Position numbers and translations under genes: made by a program
Shown here: positions 15,611-23,415 of the stretch, one piece after another
Numbering within the stretch: the first letter of the stretch is position 1
Layout: each line of letters begins with the position of its first letter
Origin: JBFWUW01 sp050247075
GTDB taxonomy: Bacteria; Planctomycetota; Planctomycetia; Pirellulales; JBFWUW01
Length of the DNA stretch: 29,417 nucleotides
Assembly: GCA_050247075.1 (NCBI GenBank)
Contig: JBFWUW010000079.1
Location: forward strand, 1-29,417
Direction of reading: 5' to 3'
The notes under the pieces: model-generated
The model's database searches: none
The model's input: the letters and a program-made list of their open reading frames with translations, nothing else
What the model was told of the DNA's origin: nothing

Positions 15611-16720
15611 ATGCTTATCACCGACGTTGAAGCCATCGAACTCCGCCTGCCCCAAATTGTCGAACGGACATCGGGGGCGCAAGATACGCTGCTGATCCGC
15701 ATCAAGACCGATGCCGGGCTGGAGGGCATCGGCGAGGTCGATAGTTCGCCGCGCGTTTCCAAGGCAATTATTGAAGCGCCGGTCAGCCATACGATTGTAC
15801 GCGGACTGCGGGAGGTGCTGATCGGCACCGACCCGCTGGAGAACGAAGTCCTGTGGCGAAAAATGTACCAGGCCACCATTTATATGGGCCGGGCCGCCGC
15901 GGTCATCCACACCATGGCGGGCATCGACCTGGCCTTGTGGGATATCAAGGGCAAGGCGCTGGGGCAACCGGTCTACAAGCTGCTGGGCGGAGCGTTTCAC
16001 CATAAGATCCGGGCCTACGCCAGCATTTTGTTTGGGATGACCCCGGCCAAGACCGAGGAGATCGGCCGGCGCTGGTCCGAAAGCGGCTTTACCGCCGTGA
16101 AATTTGGCTGGGAGCCGATGGGACAAGATGAAAAGACTGACATTGCGCTGGTTGAACATGCCCGACGCGGCGTGGGGGACAAAACGCTGCTGATGGTTGA
16201 TGCGGGCTGTCCCTGGGACGCCCGCACCGCCATGCGGCGTGAACGCCAGTTCCGCAACTTCGGCCTGACCTGGTTGGAAGAGCCGCTGCATCCCAGTGAC
16301 GTGGCGGGCTATGGCCGGCTTTCGGCCGTCAGCGAAACGCCCATCGCGGCTGGCGAGGGGGAAGCCACCCGCGAGGAATTCTTGCGGCTGATGGACCAAG
16401 GGGGCATCGACGTCGTGCAGATCGATCCGACGCGCGTGGGCCTGACAGAGACGATGAAGATTGTCAGCCTGGCCAGCGACCGTTTCCGCCGCGTGGTCAA
16501 CCACGCTTACAAGACGCGGATAGCCATCGCGGCCTCGCTGCATTTTCTGGCGGTTACGCCGCAAGCCTTCGTGCTGGAGTATTGCGTGGAAGACTCCCCG
16601 TTGACCAACGAGCTGTGCCACGAGAAGTTTCCGCTGGTAGACGGTTTTGTCGCGGTACCGCAAGGCCCTGGCCTGGGCGTGACCTTGAACGAAAAGATCG
16701 TGGAGAAGTATCGGGTGTAG
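15611..16720 (+). CDS. Mandelate racemase/muconate lactonizing enzyme family protein
   Basis: 369 aa, enolase superfamily. The N-terminal capping domain (1-125) is followed by the barrel domain. Metal ligands are visible: D197 (LMVDAG), E223 in WLEEP, E249 in AAGEGE. K164 (AVKFGW) is the expected first catalytic lysine, but the second position of the KxK motif is G166. D272 (IDPTR) and H298 (NHAYKT) form the Asp-His dyad at the ends of later strands. This set is typical of the mandelate racemase subgroup, whose members include sugar-acid dehydratases and racemases that abstract a proton alpha to a carboxylate. Substrate is not assignable. The ATG has no Shine-Dalgarno, because two heptamer repeat tracts sit directly upstream. 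Possibly co-transcribed with the thioredoxin-like gene. Confidence 0.88.
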   Translation: MLITDVEAIELRLPQIVERTSGAQDTLLIRIKTDAGLEGIGEVDSSPRVSKAIIEAPVSHTIVRGLREVLIGTDPLENEVLWRKMYQATIYMGRAAAVIHTMAGIDLALWDIKGKALGQPVYKLLGGAFHHKIRAYASILFGMTPAKTEEIGRRWSESGFTAVKFGWEPMGQDEKTDIALVEHARRGVGDKTLLMVDAGCPWDARTAMRRERQFRNFGLTWLEEPLHPSDVAGYGRLSAVSETPIAAGEGEATREEFLRLMDQGGIDVVQIDPTRVGLTETMKIVSLASDRFRRVVNHAYKTRIAIAASLHFLAVTPQAFVLEYCVEDSPLTNELCHEKFPLVDGFVAVPQGPGLGVTLNEKIVEKYRV

Positions 16721-16737
16721 AACACCGCACGCCCAGC

Positions 16738-18042
16738 TTACTTTTTCGGCGTCAGCAACCGGCGCTTTTCTTGTTCCAGGGGGTAGGTGTCGTAAGTTGA
16801 AAAGGCGTAGACCTGCGCGGCGTTATTGCGGACTTCGGCCGTGTTCCCCTTGACGGGCTTGTCCAGCTTTCGTTCGTCCTGGCCGATCCGCTTTTCGTTC
16901 TTGCGGATCTTGTTGGCCGTGCGGCCCAACCGCTTCATGGTCGCCTCGTATTCCGCCTGCACCCGGGCGGCGGCGGCGGTGATTTCGTTGCGTTGGGCAA
17001 TGAGCGTGGCGGCTTGGCTGTCTAGCACCGCATAGTCTTGCTCCAGCCGGCCAGAGACGATCCGTAACGCCGCAATCTCACGGATCGCGCGGTTACGCAG
17101 AATGGGGTCTTTAGTCGTGTCGGCGGTCAGGGACCAGCGATCAAGGTCTCCCAATACACCGTCCAATTTGGACCGAACCACCTGCCCGGCCGCGTTGACT
17201 TTGGCCAGGTTGCCGTCGCAGGTAGCCAATTGCTTTTCCAGGTCGCCCAGTTGGCGCGATGCGCTGTCCTCGGCCTGGCGCGCCTCGGCATCGATGTTGG
17301 ACTTTTCAGCGTCGAGAACTTCTTTTTCGGCTTCCAACCTCTCCTCTAGCCGTTCGTTCTCCTTTTCTTGCTGGGCCTTGGCCTTGGCCTGGATTTCCTC
17401 TTGGGTCAGGCTTAATTCGTCAAATTTGGAAAGGACGGAGTCACGGCCCTTATTGAAGGCATCACGCAAACCGGTGGGGAGCGCTTCCAGCGTTCGATCT
17501 CGCTGGGCGATGACATCTTCTTCCAAAACGGCAGAGGTGCCCGCTCCGGGGCCTTCCAAGAAGCCGAACATCCGGCCGACGAATTCGGCCACGGTGGGCC
17601 CTTCGTCCTCTAGGCCTTCATCGGCTTGCGCCGCTTCGTCCGCGATGGGCGGATGCCGCATCAACTCATCCATGTGGACCAGGGCGGCTTCATACTTCTT
17701 GGTAATCATCAAGGTCCAAATTAGACCCTGGCGGGCGTGGTGGTCGTCGGGGGACTGGGCCACCAAGTCGGTCAACAATTCCCTGGCTCGCGTGTAGCGG
17801 CGGTGCTTGAGCTGCACCAGGGCCAGCGCATAGGCTGGGCGGGGGTCGCCGGCAAAGTCGGCCTGCAACTGCTCAAACTCTTCCTCAGCTGGCTTGAGTA
17901 CCTGAAAAGAACGCTTCCAGCCTGTCGTCAGCAACTGCTTCAGGCCAGCTTGCAATTCGGCTTCCGAGGCCTGAACTTGCTTGGAAAAGCAAATCGCCGC
18001 CAATAGCAGCACCGCCAGCAATGCGGTAAGTCGAGTGGCCAT
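16738..18042 (-). CDS. Secreted TPR and coiled-coil protein, function unknown
   Basis: 434 aa from ATG 18042, chosen because it begins a clear signal peptide (ATRLTALLAVLLLAAICFS, cleavage near VQA) and has GGAG about 10 nt upstream; the open frame extends 35 codons further without support. Residues about 30-140 contain TPR-like helices (AYALALVQLKHRRYTRAREL). An acidic linker follows, then a long charged coiled coil from about 210 to 400, rich in Glu/Lys/Ala. The C-terminus is basic (RRLLTPKK). Divergent to the Deg protease gene with 183 nt between. It is probably periplasmic, with a scaffolding role at best guess. No enzymatic motif. Confidence 0.72.
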   Translation of the reverse strand: MATRLTALLAVLLLAAICFSKQVQASEAELQAGLKQLLTTGWKRSFQVLKPAEEEFEQLQADFAGDPRPAYALALVQLKHRRYTRARELLTDLVAQSPDDHHARQGLIWTLMITKKYEAALVHMDELMRHPPIADEAAQADEGLEDEGPTVAEFVGRMFGFLEGPGAGTSAVLEEDVIAQRDRTLEALPTGLRDAFNKGRDSVLSKFDELSLTQEEIQAKAKAQQEKENERLEERLEAEKEVLDAEKSNIDAEARQAEDSASRQLGDLEKQLATCDGNLAKVNAAGQVVRSKLDGVLGDLDRWSLTADTTKDPILRNRAIREIAALRIVSGRLEQDYAVLDSQAATLIAQRNEITAAAARVQAEYEATMKRLGRTANKIRKNEKRIGQDERKLDKPVKGNTAEVRNNAAQVYAFSTYDTYPLEQEKRRLLTPKK

Positions 18043-18225
18043 GATGGTTTTCTCCGCTCCACTGCCCCATGATATGCTCACTTTGATCCTATCGCCCCCG
18101 CGCCCGCACGGCAAGCGCGCCAGGTTCGTCTCGCCGTGGCGAGGCATCTTTCGTATGCTTCGCCCCCAAATTACGACCAGCGGGGCACGCGAACCCGCGA
18201 AAGTGAATCAACCCACGCTATCCCT

Positions 18226-19425
18226 ATGAAAAAGTACGTCTTGATAAGCCTGGCAACGGGCATCGCCGGATTCTTCGCCGCCGCCTGCGTGTGGAACACC
18301 TTTGGTCCGGCCCGCCTGTCGGCGCAAGAGCCTACACCTATTCCCGCGCCCGGACTGACGCGGCGGCTGCCGGTGGTCGATCGGGCGTCGGCGGAATTTG
18401 GCCCTGGCGCGCCGCGCGCGGCCTTGTTTGACGACCGCGGCTACACGCCCGACGAACTCGTGAATATCTCCGTCTACGAGAACGTCAATCGGTGCGTCGT
18501 CAACATCAACACCAAGACGACCAGCGAGGCGCTGTTCTTGTTCGAGCTAGTCTCCGAGGGGGCTGGCTCGGGCGTGGTCTTGGATCAGCAGGGGCATGTG
18601 CTGACGAACCACCATGTGATTGACGGGGCCAAGCAAATCCAGGTCACGCTGTACGACGGCAAGAGTTACGAAGCCAAGCTGATCGGCGGCGACGAACCGA
18701 GCGATATTGCCGTGATCAAGCTGGAGGCTCCCCCAGAGTCGCTCTACCCGGTGCGGCTGGGTGACTCCACCGATCTCAAGGTTGGCCAACGGGTGTTTGC
18801 CATAGGCAACCCCTTTGGCCTGGAACGGACTTTGACGACGGGCATTATTTCCAGCCTGAATCGCACGCTCCCCACCCGCAACAAGCGGACGATGAAGGGG
18901 ATCATTCAGATCGACGCGGCGATCAACCCCGGCAACTCGGGCGGGCCGTTGCTGGATGCCCACAGCCGGTTGATAGGCGTCAACACGGCCATCGCCAGCG
19001 CCACCGGCCAGAATACGGGCGTGGGATTTGCCATTCCAGTGAACAGTATTATTCGCGTGGTTCCGCAGCTCATCAATGGCGGCCGCGTGGTGCGGCCCGA
19101 CGCCGGCATCGCCAAGGTCTTTCAGACGGAAAAGGGGCTGTTGATCGCCACCTTGACCAAGGGGGGGCCGGCCGAGGCCGCCGGCTTGCGCGGGCCTAAG
19201 CTTGTCCGTGAGCGCCGCCGCCGGGGTCCGTTTTCCTACGACTATCAGAATATCGACCTGGCGGCCGCCGACCTGATCGTGGCGGTCGACGGCAACAGAA
19301 TCAAGACGGCCGACGAGTTCTTGTCGGCGGTGGAAAGCCGCCGACCTGGCGAAGAGACGGTGATTACCATCCTACGCGATGGCCGCGAGCAAGCGGTCAG
19401 GATTCGCCTGGCGGCAAGTGATTGA
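18226..19425 (+). CDS. HtrA/Deg-family serine protease with PDZ domain
   Basis: 399 aa. The trypsin-like domain has the triad H130 (LTNHHVIDG), D160 (EPSDIAVIKL) and S238 (NPGNSGGPLL), with the usual AIGNPFGLERTLTTGIIS between. One PDZ domain follows (about 290-395; GLLIATLTKGGPAEAAGL). Residues 1-33 form a signal peptide or membrane anchor (KKYVLISLATGIAGFFAAA). The start at 18226 is chosen because it begins this segment; the frame opens 30 codons earlier without any signal. Family role: periplasmic quality-control protease or chaperone. Only one PDZ is present, as in DegS or HhoB types. It converges with the Ldh-family gene, with only 5 bp between the stop codons. Confidence 0.92.
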   Translation: MKKYVLISLATGIAGFFAAACVWNTFGPARLSAQEPTPIPAPGLTRRLPVVDRASAEFGPGAPRAALFDDRGYTPDELVNISVYENVNRCVVNINTKTTSEALFLFELVSEGAGSGVVLDQQGHVLTNHHVIDGAKQIQVTLYDGKSYEAKLIGGDEPSDIAVIKLEAPPESLYPVRLGDSTDLKVGQRVFAIGNPFGLERTLTTGIISSLNRTLPTRNKRTMKGIIQIDAAINPGNSGGPLLDAHSRLIGVNTAIASATGQNTGVGFAIPVNSIIRVVPQLINGGRVVRPDAGIAKVFQTEKGLLIATLTKGGPAEAAGLRGPKLVRERRRRGPFSYDYQNIDLAAADLIVAVDGNRIKTADEFLSAVESRRPGEETVITILRDGREQAVRIRLAASD

Positions 19426-19430
19426 GGCAA

Positions 19431-20471
19431 CTAAGTTGCTTCGCTCAATCCAACAGAGCGAGCCGTGTCGTTAATCTGCTGCCAGGTCAGGTCGTCGAGC
19501 GTGATTCCTGCCTGGTTGCGCTGGGCTCTGGTGCGTTGTTCGATTTCGCCCGGCAGCAGAATCTCGCCGTCAGCGGCAATCCGGCGGGAACTCTTGACCC
19601 ACTCCACGAAGCGCTTGACCTCGGACGAAAAGTCGTTGTCGGTGGCAAAGAATGACGGATCGAGAATGATCGACAACATGCCGTTGGAGAGCTGCTTGAT
19701 CTTGGGATCGGTGCAACCGCCGCCGGTCAGCGCGCCGGCCAGCATTTCGGCCATGATCCCCAGGCCGTAACCCTTGTGTCCGCCAAACGGCAAAATCGCG
19801 CCGGGCGGGTCGCCGTAGAAGACCTTGGGGTCAGTGGTCGGGTTGCCGTCGTGGTCGATGATACTGCCGGGTGGAACTTGAATGCCTTTGTTGAAGGCGA
19901 CCTTGATCTTTCCCTCGGCGATGGAACTGGTGGAGATATCCAAAATGATCGGCTGGCCACCGCTGTAGGGTACGCCCGCGGCGATAGGATTAGCCGAGAG
20001 GCGGCGGTCGATGCCGCCAAACGGCGGCACCAGGTTGCCCAGTCCGCTGGTATTTACCCAATGCAAGGAGATCTTGCCGGCGTCGGCGGCCATTTCGGCC
20101 CAATCGCCTATCCGCCCCAAGTGCCCGCAATTACGGATGGCCACGATCGAGACGCCATGCTTCTTGGATTTTTCAATCCCCAGGCCGATCGCCTGCTCGC
20201 CAATCGCCTGTCCAAAGCCAAATCCGCCATCGACAACCGCCAGGCAGTCATTTTCAAACACTACCTGCATCTTGCGGTTGGCGTGGACCTTTCCCTCGCG
20301 GAGCCAGTTGACATAGAAGCTCACGCGGATCACGCCGTGCGAATCGTGCCCCACCAGGTTCGACTCGACCAGCCGTCGCGCCACCTGTTCATCCTCGGGC
20401 GGATTGCAACCGGCGGCATTGAAAATGGAAGTGACGTAAGTGCGTAGTTTTGCGGCGGGAATGGTGGGCAT
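19431..20471 (-). CDS. Malate/L-lactate dehydrogenase family oxidoreductase (Ldh_2)
   Basis: 346 aa with the Ldh_2 (YlbC/AllD/YiaK) fold, unrelated to the classical Rossmann LDH. Seen: ESNLVGHDSHGVIRVSFYV near the N-terminus, containing the catalytic-type histidine HDSHG; VAIRNCGHLGRIGDWAEMAA; PPFGGIDRRLSANPIAAGVP; and GGHKGYGLGIMAEMLAGALT. Members use NAD(P)H to reduce 2-oxoacids such as malate, ureidoglycolate or 2,3-diketogulonate. I choose ATG 20471; an upstream TTG at 20486 is in frame but has no better ribosome binding site. Convergent with the Deg protease gene and divergent from the DUF1501 gene. Substrate unresolved. Confidence 0.9.
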   Translation of the reverse strand: MPTIPAAKLRTYVTSIFNAAGCNPPEDEQVARRLVESNLVGHDSHGVIRVSFYVNWLREGKVHANRKMQVVFENDCLAVVDGGFGFGQAIGEQAIGLGIEKSKKHGVSIVAIRNCGHLGRIGDWAEMAADAGKISLHWVNTSGLGNLVPPFGGIDRRLSANPIAAGVPYSGGQPIILDISTSSIAEGKIKVAFNKGIQVPPGSIIDHDGNPTTDPKVFYGDPPGAILPFGGHKGYGLGIMAEMLAGALTGGGCTDPKIKQLSNGMLSIILDPSFFATDNDFSSEVKRFVEWVKSSRRIAADGEILLPGEIEQRTRAQRNQAGITLDDLTWQQINDTARSVGLSEAT

Positions 20472-20616
20472 GGTCGCCTGAATCAAAGGTCAAAAAGGTG
20501 ATGAAAACCGTGGAAAGGCCCCAAGCCTGACAGCACAGCACGCCAAGCTGGCTGGCATCGTTCGTTGGGATAAGTTACCCTCAAAGGGCGGCAAATACTA
20601 ATGGTTGAGGGAGAGT

Positions 20617-20658
20617 TTTTATCCTTCCGCCTTTCGCCTTCATCCTTTCGCCTTTCCC
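20617..20658 (-). repeat. Heptamer tandem repeat, six units, abutting the DUF1501 start codon
   Basis: Six consecutive 7-mers ending exactly at the base before ATG 20659. On the minus strand they match the family at 15531-15565 (units such as GGGAAAG, GCGAAAG, GCGGAAG). On the coding strand the tract is pyrimidine-rich, so the gene has no Shine-Dalgarno sequence next to its start. Two of the units are identical. Confidence 0.85.
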
Positions 20659-22827
20659 ATGTTTTCTCTTCACACCACACCTGCCCGACTGTGCGACGGT
20701 GTTAATCGCCGCGAGTGGCTGCGCGTGGGCGGGCTGAGCGCTTTAGGCTTGTCGTTGACCGATTTGCTGGCCTTGCAAGCGCGTGCGGCTATCGGGCCGG
20801 TTGGCGGCATGTTTGGCAAGGCCAAGAATGTCATGTTCTTGTGGCTGCAAGGGGGGCCGCCGCAGCACGAGACGTTCGACCCCAAGCCAGACGCTGCCGT
20901 GGAAATTCGCGGCCCGTTTCAGCCGATTTCCACCAACGTGCCCGGCATTCAGTTTTGCGAACTGCTGCCGCGGATATCGCGCATGGCCGACAAACTGGCC
21001 GTCGTGCGCTCGCTGCATACCGACGACAACAACCACGACGTTAGCGGCTATTGGGTGTTGACCGGCTACCCTTATGGTCCCGGCAGCGCGCGGCAGATCA
21101 AGCCCAACGATTGGCCTTATCTGGGTTCGATCGTGAAGATGCTCAAGCCCAGCGATACCTTGCCCGCGTTGAGCAGCGTGTGGATCCCCGACATGATGCG
21201 GCTGAACGACAACGTCCAGCCAGCCGGGCAGACCGCCGGCTTTCTGGGGCCGCAGTGGGAGCCAGAACGATTCGTGGGAGATCCCTCCTCGCCTGAGTAC
21301 AAAATCGAAGGGCTGACCCTGCCGCCGGAAATACCCGCACTGCGGCTCGACAGGCGCTTGGGGTTGTTGGAACAAGTCGAGCGGCACTTTGCCCGCCTGG
21401 AACGGGGCGGAGCGGCCGGCGACTATGCCAAGATTTCCGACGATGCTTTTGGCCTGTTGACCAGCGGCCAGGCCCGCGAGGCCTTCAAGGTGGAGCGCGA
21501 ACCAGCCGCACTCCGCGAGCGGTACGGCATGCACAAATGGGGGCAAAGCCTGCTGTTGGGCCGACGGCTGATTGAGGCCGGTGTGCGTCTGGTACATGTC
21601 AACTGGCCGCGCGAGCCAGGCGATACGGCAGTCAGCAACCCACTGTGGGACACGCACGATCAAAATGCCGACCGGCTGCAAGACGTGCTCTGCCCGCAGT
21701 TCGATGTCGGCTTTTCCGTGCTGATGGAAGACCTGGAGCAGCGCGGCCTGCTGGCGGAAACGCTGGTGGTGGTAATTGGCGAGTTTGGCCGCACACCCAA
21801 GATCAATGGCACCGGCGGCCGCGACCATTGGGGACCGGTCTTTAGCTACGCACTCGCCGGGGCTGGCATCAGCGGCGGCCAAGTCTACGGGGCCAGCGAC
21901 AAGATCGGCGGCTACCCGACTGACCAGGCCCATCGTCCTCACGATTTAACCGCCACGATTTTCCACCTGCTGGGCATCGACCATACCGGCATGTTCCGCG
22001 ACCGGGGCGAACGCCCGCACGCTCTCACCAAGGGTGAGCCGCTCTGGAAGCTGATCGGTAGCGAGCCGGCCACCGCCGCGCGGCAAGAATCGAGCGGTGA
22101 TATTTCACTCGTGCCACCCTACGACAAGAGCCTGCTACTGAACTTGGGCTTTGAACTGGATCAGCCGTTGATTCCGCTAGGGACGGTGACGCGGCATAAG
22201 GGCTGGGTGGGGGGAAAGGCGGAAGGCGAAAGGCGAAAGGATGCAAGGGATGACGTTCCTTCCGCCGGGCTTGCCGTGCGATTGGTTACGGCGGATGTTC
22301 CGCTGTCTCGTACTGGACAGCGGCATGCGTTGATTGGATTGAATCTGGATGGCGGCGCGAACGCGAGGCAAGTCCCCGCCGATGACAAGGCGATACTGAC
22401 GCAGACGGTTCGCGGGCCGCAGGCGGGCGGCTATACACTCTCGGTCCATGTGGCGGGGGGCGGCTCGTCGGAAGAGTTTTACCGCAACGTATTCCTCAAG
22501 CATTTTGCCTGCCGGCTGGTCTTTTTTGGTTATACCGATCTCGACAAGAACCCGCTCAAACCGCGCAAGTACGCCGCCGTGAAGCTGGAACCGGCCTTCT
22601 CGCCCGCCGGGTTAGCGGACTACCAGCGGTTCCAGGTGCAGCGGACGTTGCGCAGCCAGGATGGTGGCGCCTTGGAGCTTAGCCGTGGGATCGGCGTTTC
22701 GATCTTGGTCGAGCGAATCACGGCTGGCATCTTGGACTTGCCCGCCGGCGCGTCGGCGTTCATTCGCATCGACGACATCGCCCTGGACTTCAACCCCCGC
22801 CCGCGCGATGAGAACGTAACGGTGTGA
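20659..22827 (+). CDS. DUF1501 protein with Tat signal and extra C-terminal domain
   Basis: 722 aa. The N-terminus has a twin-arginine signal (NRREWLRVGG, then SALGLSLTDLLAL), usual for DUF1501 proteins, which are exported and are distant relatives of sulfatases and phosphatases. Motifs seen: FLWLQGGPPQHETFDPKPDA, PLWDTHDQNADRL, GEFGRTPKINGTGGRDHW. The DUF1501 domain ends near residue 475 (GEPLWKLIG). DUF1501 proteins are usually about 430-480 aa; this one has about 245 more. The extra region looks like a beta-sandwich (LLLNLGFEL, SVHVAGGG, FIRIDDIALDF), perhaps carbohydrate-binding. It contains an in-frame heptamer repeat at residues 518-532 (Gly/Lys/Glu/Arg-rich). The start at 20659 follows directly after repeat DNA. 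Activity and substrate are unknown. Confidence 0.88.
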   Translation: MFSLHTTPARLCDGVNRREWLRVGGLSALGLSLTDLLALQARAAIGPVGGMFGKAKNVMFLWLQGGPPQHETFDPKPDAAVEIRGPFQPISTNVPGIQFCELLPRISRMADKLAVVRSLHTDDNNHDVSGYWVLTGYPYGPGSARQIKPNDWPYLGSIVKMLKPSDTLPALSSVWIPDMMRLNDNVQPAGQTAGFLGPQWEPERFVGDPSSPEYKIEGLTLPPEIPALRLDRRLGLLEQVERHFARLERGGAAGDYAKISDDAFGLLTSGQAREAFKVEREPAALRERYGMHKWGQSLLLGRRLIEAGVRLVHVNWPREPGDTAVSNPLWDTHDQNADRLQDVLCPQFDVGFSVLMEDLEQRGLLAETLVVVIGEFGRTPKINGTGGRDHWGPVFSYALAGAGISGGQVYGASDKIGGYPTDQAHRPHDLTATIFHLLGIDHTGMFRDRGERPHALTKGEPLWKLIGSEPATAARQESSGDISLVPPYDKSLLLNLGFELDQPLIPLGTVTRHKGWVGGKAEGERRKDARDDVPSAGLAVRLVTADVPLSRTGQRHALIGLNLDGGANARQVPADDKAILTQTVRGPQAGGYTLSVHVAGGGSSEEFYRNVFLKHFACRLVFFGYTDLDKNPLKPRKYAAVKLEPAFSPAGLADYQRFQVQRTLRSQDGGALELSRGIGVSILVERITAGILDLPAGASAFIRIDDIALDFNPRPRDENVTV
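22212..22253 (+). repeat. Heptamer tandem repeat inside the DUF1501 coding region
   Basis: Four clean 7-mers at 22212-22239 (GGGAAAG, GCGGAAG, GCGAAAG twice), then two degenerate units to 22253. This is the same family as at 15531-15565 and 20617-20658. The tract keeps the frame open and encodes GKAEGERRKDARDD, a charged block unlike its hydrophobic and beta-rich surroundings. Confidence 0.85.
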
Positions 22828-22829
22828 GA

Positions 22830-22859
22830 TTGCAGCGCGCCGCGGGGTAAGAGTACGAT
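22830..22859 (+). promoter_or_regulatory. Possible promoter of the toxin-antitoxin pair
   Basis: TTGCAG at 22830-22835 and TACGAT at 22854-22859 are separated by 18 bp. This lies just after the DUF1501 stop and upstream of the palindrome and antitoxin start. Pattern evidence only. Confidence 0.35.
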
Positions 22860-22877
22860 AAGGGGAGTAGAGGCAAA

Positions 22878-22887
22878 GTTCGCGAAC
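22878..22887. promoter_or_regulatory. Palindrome GTTCGCGAAC, likely antitoxin operator
   Basis: A perfect 10-bp palindrome just after the likely -10 and 18 nt before the antitoxin ATG, followed by a further GAACGC half-site. Type II antitoxins commonly bind such palindromes to repress their own operon. The link to this antitoxin is inferred from position. Confidence 0.4.
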
Positions 22888-22905
22888 ACGAACGCGGAGA
22901 TTTCC

Positions 22906-23121
22906 ATGATCCATGAGATGCCATTTGGCCAGGTGCTGGAAGCCGCCGGGCAACTAAGCTTGGACGAGCAGACGGAGTTGATCGCGATTTTGCATCGCCG
23001 TCTGGCCCAGGCCGAGCGAGAGCGATTGGTGTCCGATCTTCGCGAGGCCCGCGAGGAGTTTGCCGCCGGGGCGTGCAAACCGACGAATCCGGCCGATCTA
23101 CTTCGGGAGATTAAGGAGTGA
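22906..23121 (+). CDS. Antitoxin of a RelE/ParE-type module (addiction module component family)
   Basis: 71 aa. The sequence resembles the putative addiction module component family: a helical N-terminus (EMPFGQVLEAAGQLSLDEQT) followed by LIAILHRRL and an acidic/basic tail ending in LLREIKE. GGAGA lies 6 nt upstream of the ATG. The stop overlaps the toxin start by 4 nt, as is usual in type II modules. It should bind and neutralise the toxin and repress the operon through the palindrome upstream. No DNA-binding fold is obvious by eye. Confidence 0.8.
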   Translation: MIHEMPFGQVLEAAGQLSLDEQTELIAILHRRLAQAERERLVSDLREAREEFAAGACKPTNPADLLREIKE

Positions 23122-23399
23122 GAAGGACGCTGTTGCCGACGGCGGCGTTCATCCGCGCGGCGAGAAAGCTGACGAAAAGAAATGCCGCAATAGGTGAAAG
23201 GTTACAAGCAGCTATCGAACTCCTAGCCGAGGACGCATGTCATCCGACGCTCAAGACACACAAGTTGCAGGGCGATTTGGCCGGTACTTGGGCGGCGAGC
23301 GCTGGTTATGATTTGCGCATCCTTTTTGACTTCGTGCCACACGATGGCGCAGAGGCCATTCTGTTAATATCCGTGGGTACGCACGATGCGGTCTATTGA
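23118..23399 (+). CDS. RelE/ParE-superfamily toxin (YafQ-like)
   Basis: 93 aa, starting at a GTG that overlaps the antitoxin stop (GTGA). Family features: a basic N-terminal helix region (FIRAARKLTKR), HPTLKTHKLQGDLAGTWAAS, then AGYDLRILFDF and a final LISVGTHDAVY. The terminal GTHDAVY is typical of the YafQ/RelE group, whose members cleave mRNA in the ribosome; ParE-like members instead poison gyrase. The usual YafQ-type histidine and arginine positions appear present (HDAVY and DLRILF). Translationally coupled to the antitoxin. Confidence 0.85.
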   Translation: MRRTLLPTAAFIRAARKLTKRNAAIGERLQAAIELLAEDACHPTLKTHKLQGDLAGTWAASAGYDLRILFDFVPHDGAEAILLISVGTHDAVY

Positions 23400-23415
23400 C
23401 GGGCCAACTCCAATT

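Noticed and set aside
22906..23399. Possible mobile island around the toxin-antitoxin pair
   Set aside because: No integrase, attachment repeats or clear composition shift; the pair alone does not support an island.
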